The position numbers and the translations under genes are program-made. The notes beneath the pieces were generated by a model that saw nothing but the letters and a program-made list of their open reading frames with translations, was not told the DNA's origin and ran no database searches. A stretch of DNA of 64,000 nt from Nilaparvata lugens (taxonomy: Eukaryota; Arthropoda; Insecta; Hemiptera; Delphacidae): positions 8,062,171-8,126,170 of the forward strand of contig NC_052505.1 of the NCBI RefSeq assembly GCF_014356525.2, read 5' to 3'. Below are positions 22,639 to 34,600 of the stretch, one piece after another. The stretch's first letter is position 1. Each line of letters opens with the position of its first letter.

Positions 22639-25600
22639 TGGTTGAATCTAAAATGAGTTTTATAGTTCTCAACTATTGGTTGTGATCGTATCTGGTATAG
22701 TTTCCTCTTCCTCATACGAATTAGTTGAGCCATTTTACTATGAGCAAAAGGTGATAAGCTGCTCTAGACTAGACTCACCTATTTTGAAGCATTTGCTTCA
22801 AAAGTTGAGCAAATGCTCTAGTTCATTCATACAATTTTGAGCAAAAGCTTTTACTTTTGAGCAAATGCTCAAACTATTTTTTTGATGAGCATGAGCAAAA
22901 GGTTTTGCTCACGTTTATTCATAGAAAATGAAGCAAATGCTCCATATTTTAGAAGTATAAGCAAATGCTCAACTTTATTCATATGGCCCATTAATAATAT
23001 GCAATTATATACCATAAATACGATTTCAGTCGGGGTTTCAGTTTGACTTAAATAAGCTGCCTAGTACGGATTAACCTACTAACTTCATTGATCTAGGAGA
23101 AATTCCTATTTCCTTGTTTTGGGCGAAATGCAACGATGTAGACCTCCTTTTTCAAATCATAAGTAGGGTAGATCACACGAGATTAGACCTCCTTTTTCGA
23201 ATCATAGTAGGGTAGAACACACGAGATGAAGATGATTATTGTATTTGCAGAGCAGAATAGAATCCCATTGAGAAACAACTTAGGTAAAAATAAGTTTACA
23301 AAACTAATTTTTTCTTGCAGAGATGATAATTTTGGAATAGCGCCAAAGAAATTGAACAGCTGGGCATTGTAGATTGCACAACTATTATCTGAATATACTG
23401 GAAATAGAGCTTGAGAAATATGAGATATCCCACCTTATCTTCGGCCGATAGAGGTGCTGGGCCCACTCCCCACACTTCCAGATGCTTAATGGTGAACTCG
23501 CGATTAGCTGACATTGTTTTGTAATTGGAGAATGTGGTGCATGACTCGCTGCACTTTCCCTTGCCAAATTCCGCATCCAACCAGAATCCCCAGTAGTTAT
23601 GCTGGCCTCCCATTCCCTGCAAGCAAAGTACAATTGATTCATTGAATGATTGTAGTATGCTCTTCACCACGAAAGAGCTCATCGGCTAAATAGTTCAAGG
23701 CTGAAGGCCAGTGCACACAGAGACACACGTTTGCATACCAATGTTTTTGGTCAACGCACATAATCGCAGACGTTGGCAGACCATAATAACGTTCAACCAA
23801 AGAACAAATTTCAGATTTGCTGACATTTGTGGATAAATCGTGCAAGGTCTTCAAAAGGACATCTCTTTAGGTCTTGAAACTGTGTGTAATGAAACCTAGT
23901 GCCCCTTGCGGTACTGTTGATAAACATGATTAACATTATGCTGATTAAGAGAATAGCCTATGAAGCGATTCAAAGCACCATGAAGCGACATATAAGGACC
24001 GGCAGACATCTGTGTGCGTTGCAACATAAGATAGTCTGGGGAGGGATTATTTCTTCGGCAGTCTGCATACGTCCGTCCTTAGCTGTGTGAGCTAGCCTTC
24101 ATGTTGAAATTATCTCGTTTTATTAACACATAATAAAATGAATGAAATATATTGCATTATTAAAAAAATAAATATAATAAATAGATACTTTGATTAATTT
24201 ATTGTTCAACAGTCAAATACATTCTAAATAATGATATTATCTTGGCTTGAACTTATTTATTTATTTTTTACTGTGCAAAATACTACAATCATAATATAAT
24301 TATGACATTGGAGGAAAAAATAGGCTGAGCCTGTACTATTTTGATAAAAGTTAATGTTGTCCAAAGTTTGAGGTTATGATATCACACACTGCTTCTTCAC
24401 TTGATTTTTGTCCAGGAATAATATTTAAAGATTTTGAATTTTGAAGGTTGACATAAATACTTCAAATAAATCACAGAATGTATCACAGTAAATAAAAACC
24501 TTTAGAAATATTACACTTACTTGAAAAATTTGAATACAAAATCACAAACCTACTCATTATCATCTTGAAAAATTGTTGAACTACTTTGAAAAATTGCGTA
24601 TTCTAGGGAGTTCGTTTAGTTTGAGTTGAAAGTTAGGTTAAACGAATTATATTAGTTTTGATTTTACCAAAAAATAACATTCCTTCAGAATATAATTCTT
24701 TCTGAAAAGTAAGGCATGAAGTATCAAGATATAACAAACTTGTGCTTGCGTTTCCATATACACGCATCAATATGGTAAGTGGAGTGGCTCAGCTTTCTTG
24801 ACAACAGTGTAATTGTAATGTAAATGTAATAAATATAATTACATTGACAACCATGTAATTAACAACTATTAGCCTTCCGGTAGTCGCGCCCTACTCAATC
24901 ACACGAGCAGTCGCGTATTGTACTTTTTACAACATCCAGTTTTCCAAGTGTTATGTACTCTGTTTACTGTCTAAACATATTAATTAATTGTATGATTACT
25001 TTTCCATCTTCTTGGATTATTTCACGCCTATGAACATTTGGATGATTCCAATTTCATAGCCCAATAAGGTGCATCAAGCAAAGCCATCAATTCTGTGTTA
25101 TTGGTTCGTTTACAGTACCTGTATACAGTCTTTCCCTATCTTACGCACAGTGCGACTCATGCACTGTCGCGACTAAATGGCACCTAAAGACTGAACCATT
25201 GCTCGGTTGATACTGCAACTCAGTGGAGTGATGGGGGGAAAATTTTGGAATACATAGGTGACTCATTCACTGACAATAAATAGTTTACCCATTCAATAGT
25301 TTTGTGCAGCAAAGAAACTGACACTGTTGTACTTTATACAACAGTGCGACTGCCGGAAGGTTAATAAGAATATTATCTTGTTTTGAACTACTTGAGTATT
25401 CTCTTGAACTAAAATTGAGTATTCAAGGGTTTCCGTTTGGTTTGAGCTGAAAGTTAGGTTTCATGAATATAATTACAGTTATACTTATGCTGCTAATAAA
25501 TAGCATACATTGTGAATAAAATTATTCCTGGAAAGGGAGACATAGAGTATGATGATATTTCATTTTTTTTTAATTTCCATAAGCATCGATTGGAAAGTAA

Positions 25601-28600
25601 AGTAGCTGAACAGTGCGGTAATTAGAAGAGTAAAACTGTTTTGGCATAGTAACACCGGAGATAAAAAGGTTTCTATATGCTCTCAGTTTTTATTGATGAG
25701 AACCAAACTTATAATAAGATGGAAATATTAAAATTTAAACTGTAATTGAAGCTGTAAAAACGATTACGTTTTACAAACTGTAAAATAGAAATAGATGCTA
25801 TCATAGAAAGTTGATTGAGTAATTATACTTCAATGATTGTGCTGGAGATTAATGCTGTCTGAATTGAGCTTTAAATAGGTAGGATAAATGTGATTTTCAA
25901 TGAGTAACTCAATATTTCATAATTTCCTAATCGGATTAATTATCGGTCTGATAACTGATCCAATGCTGTCTGAATTGAGCTTTAAATAGGTAGGATAAAT
26001 GTGATTTTCAATGAGTAACTCAATATTTCATAATTTCCTAATCGGATTAATTATCGGTCTGATAACTGATCCAATGCTGTCTGAATTGAGCTTTAAATAG
26101 GTAGGATAAATGTGATTTTCAATGAGTAACTCAATATTTCATAATTTCCTAATCGGATTAATTATCGGTCTGATGATAGTAACAGTTTATTATGTGTTTC
26201 AAAACAATAGAAAAGATTGAGCTGACACATACCAGTCCGTTGGGCATGGTTTGCTGATTCTGGTTGAGATACATGAAATGGTCGTTGAACCCGGTTGCAT
26301 GGAATACGCTAACTAGAGGTCGAAGTGTGAAAAGAAAGCAAGTGGAATCACCTGAAAAAGATTATTTGCTATACTAATACAGAGTATAAAATTCAAAAAT
26401 TTAGATCAAGTACCAGAAGTTTAGACTGAACTGAATAGATTTAAAGTAATTGTAAATTAAGTGACTAAGAAATTTGAAAACAATTGCTCTATTTCACTGA
26501 AATATATTTTTATTATTATTATAAAACAAACTACATCTAATTCAGAAGTTTTGCAACATTCAAAGTTTTATTACATTTGTTAGGAAGATTTGATGAGACA
26601 GTTCTTATTTGACTCATAAGCAGCAACACGATAGGATAGATATGGATTATTCCAAGTAGGCTATACTACTTAGGAACAAGTTACAATCCTTCGATTGTTA
26701 GCACATGTTTGGAGCGTGTTATGCACATGAAAAAGAGAAGAAATTATGTTGTTGATGCTGGAGAAGTGCACCCAGAAATAAACAAATCATATAGCTGTCT
26801 ATTGTGCATAGGGAGGCCATTTGCTCATTTGAAATGAGATTTATCAATCAAAAGTGATCAAGGTGGTCACACACTTCACCTCTTCTATTTTAATACAATG
26901 CTAAAATAATTTCAAAATCTATTCATTTTTTGCATAATTAAGCACATATTTATTTATTATATGATATTGTACAATTGTAACTTTTTTAATGGGCCAAAAC
27001 TGTTATCATTTAAATTGTTACAACAAAATATCCAAATGAATATCACTGACCTTGAAATTTGGGACTGACAAGCCAACTGTGCGAGGTGACTCCTCCAAAG
27101 ACATGGCCTGCCTCGTCTTCGACAACTATAATGGTCGGCCCCCGTTCGGCTATCTTTCCGACCAGCATTGAAAAACTCTCTCCATGACTTCCGGTTGAGA
27201 ACAATGGCCTGCAATATGGGAACAACTCTAATCAATGAAAATGTATAAAGAATATTTGAAGGTGAGCAATCATAATATAGTGAATGACATCCAAAGAGAA
27301 TGATATCCCATGAAAACAGAAGACTATCAATCATGATGTTGGTGAATTTGTATTACATGGAATGAAAAAAATTAAATGGAAAATTATTTACTAGCAAAAC
27401 GATCTATCTTCATTTGCATGTGCGTAAGAGGTGAGAAGGCATTACAGCATTAGTCGGGTTCCGAACCACCGGAAAGCAATTATCAAACTCATAATCAACA
27501 TTCATATTTATCGATATCTCACTCAATATACGCTCAATCTTGGAAAATGCGGTGTCAATCAATTTGTAATTAAATATAGGCCTACTGAAAAAAGTTACTC
27601 TTGTATTTTTTGTAAAATCAACGGTTTATTGGTTATTTAATAAATAGCCTAATCCTTATAGGAAGACGACGATGACGACATTTCAAACGGCCGCCATTTT
27701 GTTATATGAATTTGAGAATTGTCATAATTTTTTTGTAGATCTGTCTAGTTGTCATAAATGATTGTGGAAAGTTTCACTTTCTTATGTTGAGTCATTATTA
27801 AGGAGAAATTATTTGGTTAAAAAAAGAAATGACGACTGTGTTAGTAAAGGACTTTCGGACAGTTCGAAAATTATATTTAGATATGTTTCATTCCTGGGAA
27901 CAATGCCCTAGAATATTGGTTCGGAGACACTGTAGATATGATTTGGCATTGTATTGATGAATCAATAAAACATGCAATTAATAAAAAAAACATGTATTAA
28001 ATGAATCAATAAATGTTAACTGAAAACACTGGGTTGTTGTCAAAATATCATTTATTTAAAAAAAATACAAACATGTTCCAACACTAATGGTGTCATCTTC
28101 ATCTTCAGACTGAAGATGACACCATTGGTGTTGAAACATGTTTGTGATTTTTTTTAAATAAATAAGTGATACTTTGACAACAACCCAGTGTTTTCATTAT
28201 GGATAGGTATCCAATATCTCACCATCAACAGTATCTGAAAACGTTAAAAATGAGCATACCTCCACTGCCGCTGGTAATCTTGGTGCAGTAGGTAGTTGAG
28301 GTGAAGAATGTGAGCGAGATCGAGAACAGAGTGCGTGACTGCCGTGTCGGACGTGTTCATCGCTACTGGTAAGAGAGCGATTCGCTCGTCACTAGTTTCG
28401 TCTCTCTCCATCTCGTCGGACTCCAGGTTGTAGAGTGCAGTCATCAGCTCTTTGTGCAGCAGCGACATTACACCACATCGCGCCACCCACAGCTCCAAGT
28501 CATCCAGGCTAACCTGGTCACATAAACATTCACATTGTTCCACACACAAACAAAAGTCCATTTTTTAACAGAAAGAAGTTTATACTGTAACAGTGTTACG

Positions 28601-31600
28601 AGAAAAAATATTCAATTCTCGTACAGAGATAAATGTGTGCTAGTGTTGCTTCTGAAATAATCACTGCTGATAATGAATAATAACTTGTCAAAAATTGAAT
28701 AAGATGCCATCTACACAGGCTGTATAGACTGTGATAGAATTGAAGTTTAGAAATTGTTTATTGATATTTCTGTATTATTATTTTTATTTTTTTAAACGAA
28801 TAGCATTGAAGCCTGCTCTTGCACTGCATGTTGTGTATTATCTTTATTTATGTATTGTTATTGTAATTCTGTTAGAAATGTTATTGTATTGACATGGCCT
28901 AGTGTACTGTATGTATTTTCTGGCTGTAATAAATCTAAAAATTCGACTGAGTCATTGTCACCATTGAAGAACTCCGATTAAGGATTTTGAAAGGAATAAA
29001 AATGATAAAGCAGACTCCTGGAATATTTGAACGGGTCCGACATTCGATGAGAAGACGTCTGAACATATACATTAAGAACAACAGAGGTCAATTTGAACAT
29101 CATCTTTAGTCTTTTGGTAAAAGTTTAATGTCATTTAGATATAAAAACTTTTCATAAAAAACCGAATATTTTATTTGCAATCAGCTACAACCTATGAGTT
29201 ATTAGTTCTCTCCTCATAAAACAGCAAATTTTCGTGGTGTAATGTACTACATAAGAATACATTTTATTCAACTTTTATTTAAATTTAGTTAACACAACTT
29301 GCATAATTCTTTTCAGAATTAAATTCTCTACAATTTTTATTGCAACAAATTATTTGTTTACTGTTCATTAAGGAAAGTTATTGGGCATCAAACGTAGAAG
29401 TCTGTGTTTTTCTACTTAGATTTTTTGCACATTTCAATTTTTTTCTAAAAAACTACTCACACTACAGCTTCCAGACTAGTTTTATTCAATTTTTCAGATA
29501 TTTTTCCATATTAATCCAGCATAAGTTTATCAAAAACTAGTCCCCAAACAATTCAGTATCGGTGTATTTCACCAGAGGAACTGAATTGCGGGCGAAATCT
29601 TTCACCCTGTATAGCTCGATAATGAAGCGTTTATGGATATATGTTTATAAGAACTTTTTTTCTTATTTTTACCTCTACTATCACGTATTAAATTATTTTA
29701 CCATAATAAATTAAGAATCACCCTGTATAAATTTGAAAATTGTCATAATTTTTTTGCAGATCTGTCTACTTGTCATAAATGATTGTGCAAAGTTTCACCT
29801 TTCACTTTTGTATGTTGAGTCATTATTTAGGAAAAAAATATTTGATTAAAGAAACGAAATGGCGACTGTGTGAGTAACTAAGGACTTTTGGACAGTTTGA
29901 AAATTATATTTAGATAATATGTATCATTCCCGGGAACAATGCCTTAGAATATTCGTTCAGAGACATTGTAAATATGATTTGGCATTGTATTGATGAATCA
30001 ATACAACATGAGATTGATAAAAAAAATCTGGTGTGGCGCACTCACACAACTTTCATTGCCGCTATAATAATTGATCACCTGACGCTAGTGTTCACGTGCA
30101 TCTCAAGTCTACTATTCAAAGATCTGAGCCAGCTGGTGACAGGGCAATAACGCTGGAGACACACGAGGTCTGCTATCTCTTCATAGTGAATGATTTAATA
30201 GAATCAACAGTTGCCAACAGATTGCAATTGAATAATCACTTTTTCTCTAATTTCGAGCTTATTTTCAATTTTAGGTGAAAATGTTACTGAACATTAATTG
30301 TAGAGATTTTTATGCTCAATCTTTTCCACTTGAATTTTTTTGTTAGGCCTGATAAATGAGAATCGAAAATTTGCATGGATGCGGTGGAGGTCCTGAAATT
30401 TTTACAGATATGGGACTTGTGGCAGTTGATAGAGCTTATCAATGACTATTCTATGCATAAATTTGATCAAAATCGTTGGAGCCGTTATCGAGAAAATCGC
30501 GAAAACCTCTGTTTTTGACAACATTTTCGCCATTTTAGCCAAAGCAATACTCTCCTTTCCTATGGTAATGGGGCAAGGAAAGTAAAAAACATGTTGTATT
30601 AAATGAATCAATAAAACATTAAAAATGAGCATACCTCCACTGCCGCTGGTAATCCTGGTGCAGTAGGTAGTTGAGGTGAAGAATGTGAGCGAGATCGAGA
30701 ACAGAGTGCGTGACTGCCGTGTCGGACGTGTTCATCGCTACTGGTAAGAGAGCGATTCGCTCGTCACTAGTTTCGTCTCTCTCCATCTCGTCGGACTCCA
30801 GGTTGTAGAGTGCTGTCATCAGCTCTTTGTGCAGCAGCGACATCACACCACATCGCGCCACCCACAGCTCCAAGTCATCCAGGCTGACCTGGTCACATAA
30901 ACATTCACATTGTTCCACACACAAACAAAAGTCCATTTGTTAACAGAAAGAAGTTTATACTGTAACAGTGTTACGAGAAAAAATATTCAATTCTTGTGCA
31001 GAGATAAATGTGTGCTAGTGTTGCTTCTGTTATAATCACTGGTGATAATGAATAATAAGTTGTCAAAAATTGAATAAGATGCCATCTACACAGGCTGTAT
31101 AGACTGTGATAGAATTGAAGTTTAGAAATTGTTTATTGATATTTCTGTATTATTATTTTTATTTTTTTAAACGAATAGCATTGAAGCCTGCTCTTGCACT
31201 GCATGTTGTGTATTATCTTTATTTATGTATTGTTATTGTAATTCTCTTAGAAATGTTATTGTATTGACATGGCCTAGTGTACTGTATGTATTTTCTGGCT
31301 GTAATAAAATCTAAAAATTCGACTGAGTCATTGTCAATATTGTAGAACCGTTCAATAATTGAATAAAAACACAAATCTGTTGTCAAATTCTACACTGTTT
31401 TATTTAGTACACGACCAAGGTTTCGTGACCACACCGGTCACATTTTCAGTCAACTAGAAAATGTGGCCGGTGTGGTCACGAAACCTTGGTCGTGTACTAA
31501 ATAAAACAGTGTAGAATTTGACAACAGATTTGTATTCTTATTCAATTTTGTAATAAAATCATTGAATCTGAGTTTATGAAGAGCTAGAAGAACTAATTTG

Positions 31601-34600
31601 CAATGAAATAATGAGCTATAACTAGACCCACATTAATATAGAACATGAGAGATAATAAACTGCATTTGACCAATTCCAATAATCATCGAAAAACTCCTGT
31701 GAATGTTTTGTAAGGTCAATTCATATTACCGTTGCATCCCTATCACTCGGTTGCTCTCTGTACCTAATCTTTAAGATGTTTCTCGAATCATGCAATGTTT
31801 TCAAATAAAGTTGTCAAATTTTGGTAATCAATAGCTGTTGAAATAATTTTCACTCGCTTACACTGTCTGATACAAAAATCTTTTGGAACGGGTCTCATTC
31901 TTGGAAAACTCGCTGAAGGTCCTTGAAAAGGATTAATTCGTCCTTCAGCTGATCAGCTGATCGAGAAAGAGTTTGTCAGTTGGAAACGAAACAGATAGGC
32001 CCGGTTGCAGAAAAGGCTGCTTAATTTGAACGGCGATTAAATGTCACGAAAACCAATCAGAGAAGTCTTCTTTTCAGAAAAGCTTTCTCTGATTGGTTCT
32101 CGTGGCATTCAATCCACGAGGAATTCAACAGGCTTTTGTGAAACCGGGCCTCTCTGTCTCGTTTTCAACTAACAACTCTTTCTCGATCAGCTGCTAACCA
32201 AAGGACAAATTAATCCTTTTTAAGGGCCTTCAGTGAGTTTTCCTAAAAATGATACACGTTCCAAAACAATTTTACATCAGGAACCTACTATATTTCAGAT
32301 TCCATCGGAATCCTTCCAAACAGAAAACTTACAAACAAAAAACTTACAAACAGAAATCACAAATAGAATTGGATAGCATACACAAATTATAAGATATTTC
32401 ATGTCAAATGTATTTCAACAAAACATCCTAATTTTTAATATGTATTGTTGCATAATTTTGTTTTCTTGAGAATGATTTTTGATTTGATTTCTTGAGAAGG
32501 CAGTGGGAACAGAAACGTGGAACTAAGCCATCCTATAATTTGCACTGACTTTATAACTACGGGTTTAGGTGGGCTCCGAACACTGACCTCACTGCTGTCG
32601 GATTCGAGCTCGACACACCAGCACCTGGCCACATTGAATACGTTCTCCTTGGCCGTTGAGGTGGCGCTCTGCCAGCTCAGGAACTCGCGCGTGCGTCGAC
32701 GCTCGATGCCTCGCAAGTACGACTCCAGCACATCCGACACATACTGAAAACATACAACACTCAACTAATTACACAATAATTGTCAAATAGAAGAATTAAA
32801 GTCCAATGCACTAGTCCAGATTTGATAACTCATTTTATTTTCCTTGTCAAGAAAGTGAGAGAATTCCTTGTGAGAGTTTAGGACTTGTTGGGCCGAAGTC
32901 GGGAAGGGAGACTGCAATTCATTTTATTTATTTACAGTGTAGTTTCGGTGTGATTACTAACGCTAACGGAAGTAAACGGTAGAGTTTACACTATAAGTAA
33001 ACACTGAAGTAAAGGATTTTCCAGAAACCACATCTTCCTCCAACATATAGAAAGAGACACATAATAGAAATAGACACATTTTCCCAATCATTCATAGTTG
33101 AGAAATGATATTGTATGTATCAATGTAGGCTATATATAAATATCTTGAATGAAAAAGACTAAGAAATTGTCAAAAACCACAGATTTATTGATACTTAGAA
33201 AGACCGTTTTCGGTTATTACACCATTGTCAATCTCTGATAAACTGAATAGTTTACATGAATAATTACCACAATATCAACTTCTCAACTACACAAAAAGGG
33301 AAAAAAATAAATATCTATAAATAATATGAAGGCTTGGTTTGAGCCCAATTCTACGAAGTCTCTAAACTTCATATACGCGGTGCAGGGTTTGGAATTGGAA
33401 GCAATGATAACAATACAGTTGTTGACTCAGCCATAGTCGAATTAGAATAGGGAATTCGCATTACTTGTTATGGCTTCGCTCCATTGCCGCAAGACATTTC
33501 TGGAATACAACATAACATCAGTGCAATGAGGGAACAAGAAAGCTGATTGGTTTTCCAGGTTGGTATTTGTAGGTAAAGGACAACTTGAGTCGAATCGGAA
33601 CAAGAAACTCTCTAAAAAACGTTACTAGAAGGGAAGGATTGGTTCTAATATACAGAATTAAGATTTTGTTCTGTTATTCAGTAGACCCTACTCTTGTAAT
33701 GCTTGGAGGGAATGTTAGCCCCAATGATAATTGGGGTTCGCCTTTTTTTCCTTTCTCAATCACTTTAAATGATAAGTGGATGCACTAAGAGATTAATGAA
33801 TTGATAACAAATTTCGTTCAGTATTTCCTGACAAAAGTGAATGTTTGACCATAGAGAAAGTATATAATGGAATACCTTATCTAGCATATTATAGAAAACA
33901 TCATGAACATGATTATTATTTTCTATTCAGCCTAAAATACAATAGATGTAACACTGGCTGAGCTTAACAATAGATCATTCACAAATACAACATTCTTACA
34001 GTGCAAGATAACTATACTGACATAACTACACCTTATCATGCTATATTTTCTCTGTGATACATTTATGGTACATCTTTTCTCCATGGTATATTTCTTCTAT
34101 AAAAATACCTCAAGCTTTATTTTCTATATAAATAAATTGTATTTCTAATTATTATTAAACGAAAATCCAAATTAAATTCTATAAATCACCTCGGAGACTT
34201 CTGCTACAGCAAATATTGACAACAGGGTAAACAGCTAAATGGAAATTCGCGATGAGTACTACTAAAATACCTTATTTCGAATTTCCATCTAGCTGTTTAC
34301 CCTGTTGTCAATATTTGCAGTAGCAGAAGTCTTCGGGGTTATTTACGAAATCAAATTTGGATGTTTGTCTAATAATAATTATCAATTCATTAGCATTTGA
34401 ATAATTGCTATATCTCAGTAATTTCCACCTGTAAATTGTATTTCCTTTAAAATACAAACAAGCTATCAAATTGATAGAAAGTACATAATATTTGAAATAC
34501 AATTTACTGCAGATATAGAGGGAATTTAATTTCATCGGAGATCAACCATGGGAAACCCAGGTACTATAGTGAGGTCCACGTTATAATGACAGTATCAACT

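Larger units (their letters stand above)
27709..28960. repeat. Exon-4 duplication block, copy B
   Basis: Matches 29730-31336 from GAATTTGAGAATTGTCATAA through the exon to GACTGAGTCATTGTCA. Copy B carries a private palindromic insertion (28023-28195) that copy A lacks, and lacks copy A's insertion at 30026-30583. Compared segments differ by a few percent outside the exon. Confidence 0.9.
29730..31336. repeat. Exon-4 duplication block, copy A
   Basis: Collinear with 27709-28960 except for the inserted repeat at 30026-30583 and the absence of the palindrome found in copy B. Includes exon 4 copy A and about 450 bases of the adjacent upstream intron. Confidence 0.9.
31357..31548. mobile_element. 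Palindrome with two hammerhead-like cores
   Basis: AATTGAATAA...AGTACACGACCAAGG on the left mirrors CCTTGGTCGTGTACT...TTATTCAATT on the right; centre near 31451. Each arm, read outward, carries stem II GTG(A/G)CC/GGTCAC, GAAA and the sequence ACCTTGGTC. Same architecture as 28023-28195 but a different family. Located in MEAK7 intron 3, just outside duplication copy A. Confidence 0.65.

Noticed and set aside
24600..25560. Similar GTTTGAGTTGAAAGTTAGGTT words at 24610 and 25430
   Set aside because: Similarity is real but short and drifts quickly; boundaries could not be defined well enough to list as a repeat pair.
25851..26175. CRISPR-like array
   Set aside because: Long identical units without unique spacers in a eukaryotic intron; ordinary tandem repeat.
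26957..27334. 125-codon minus-strand frame
   Set aside because: Different frame over MEAK7 exon 5; the in-frame product shows the TLDc pattern.
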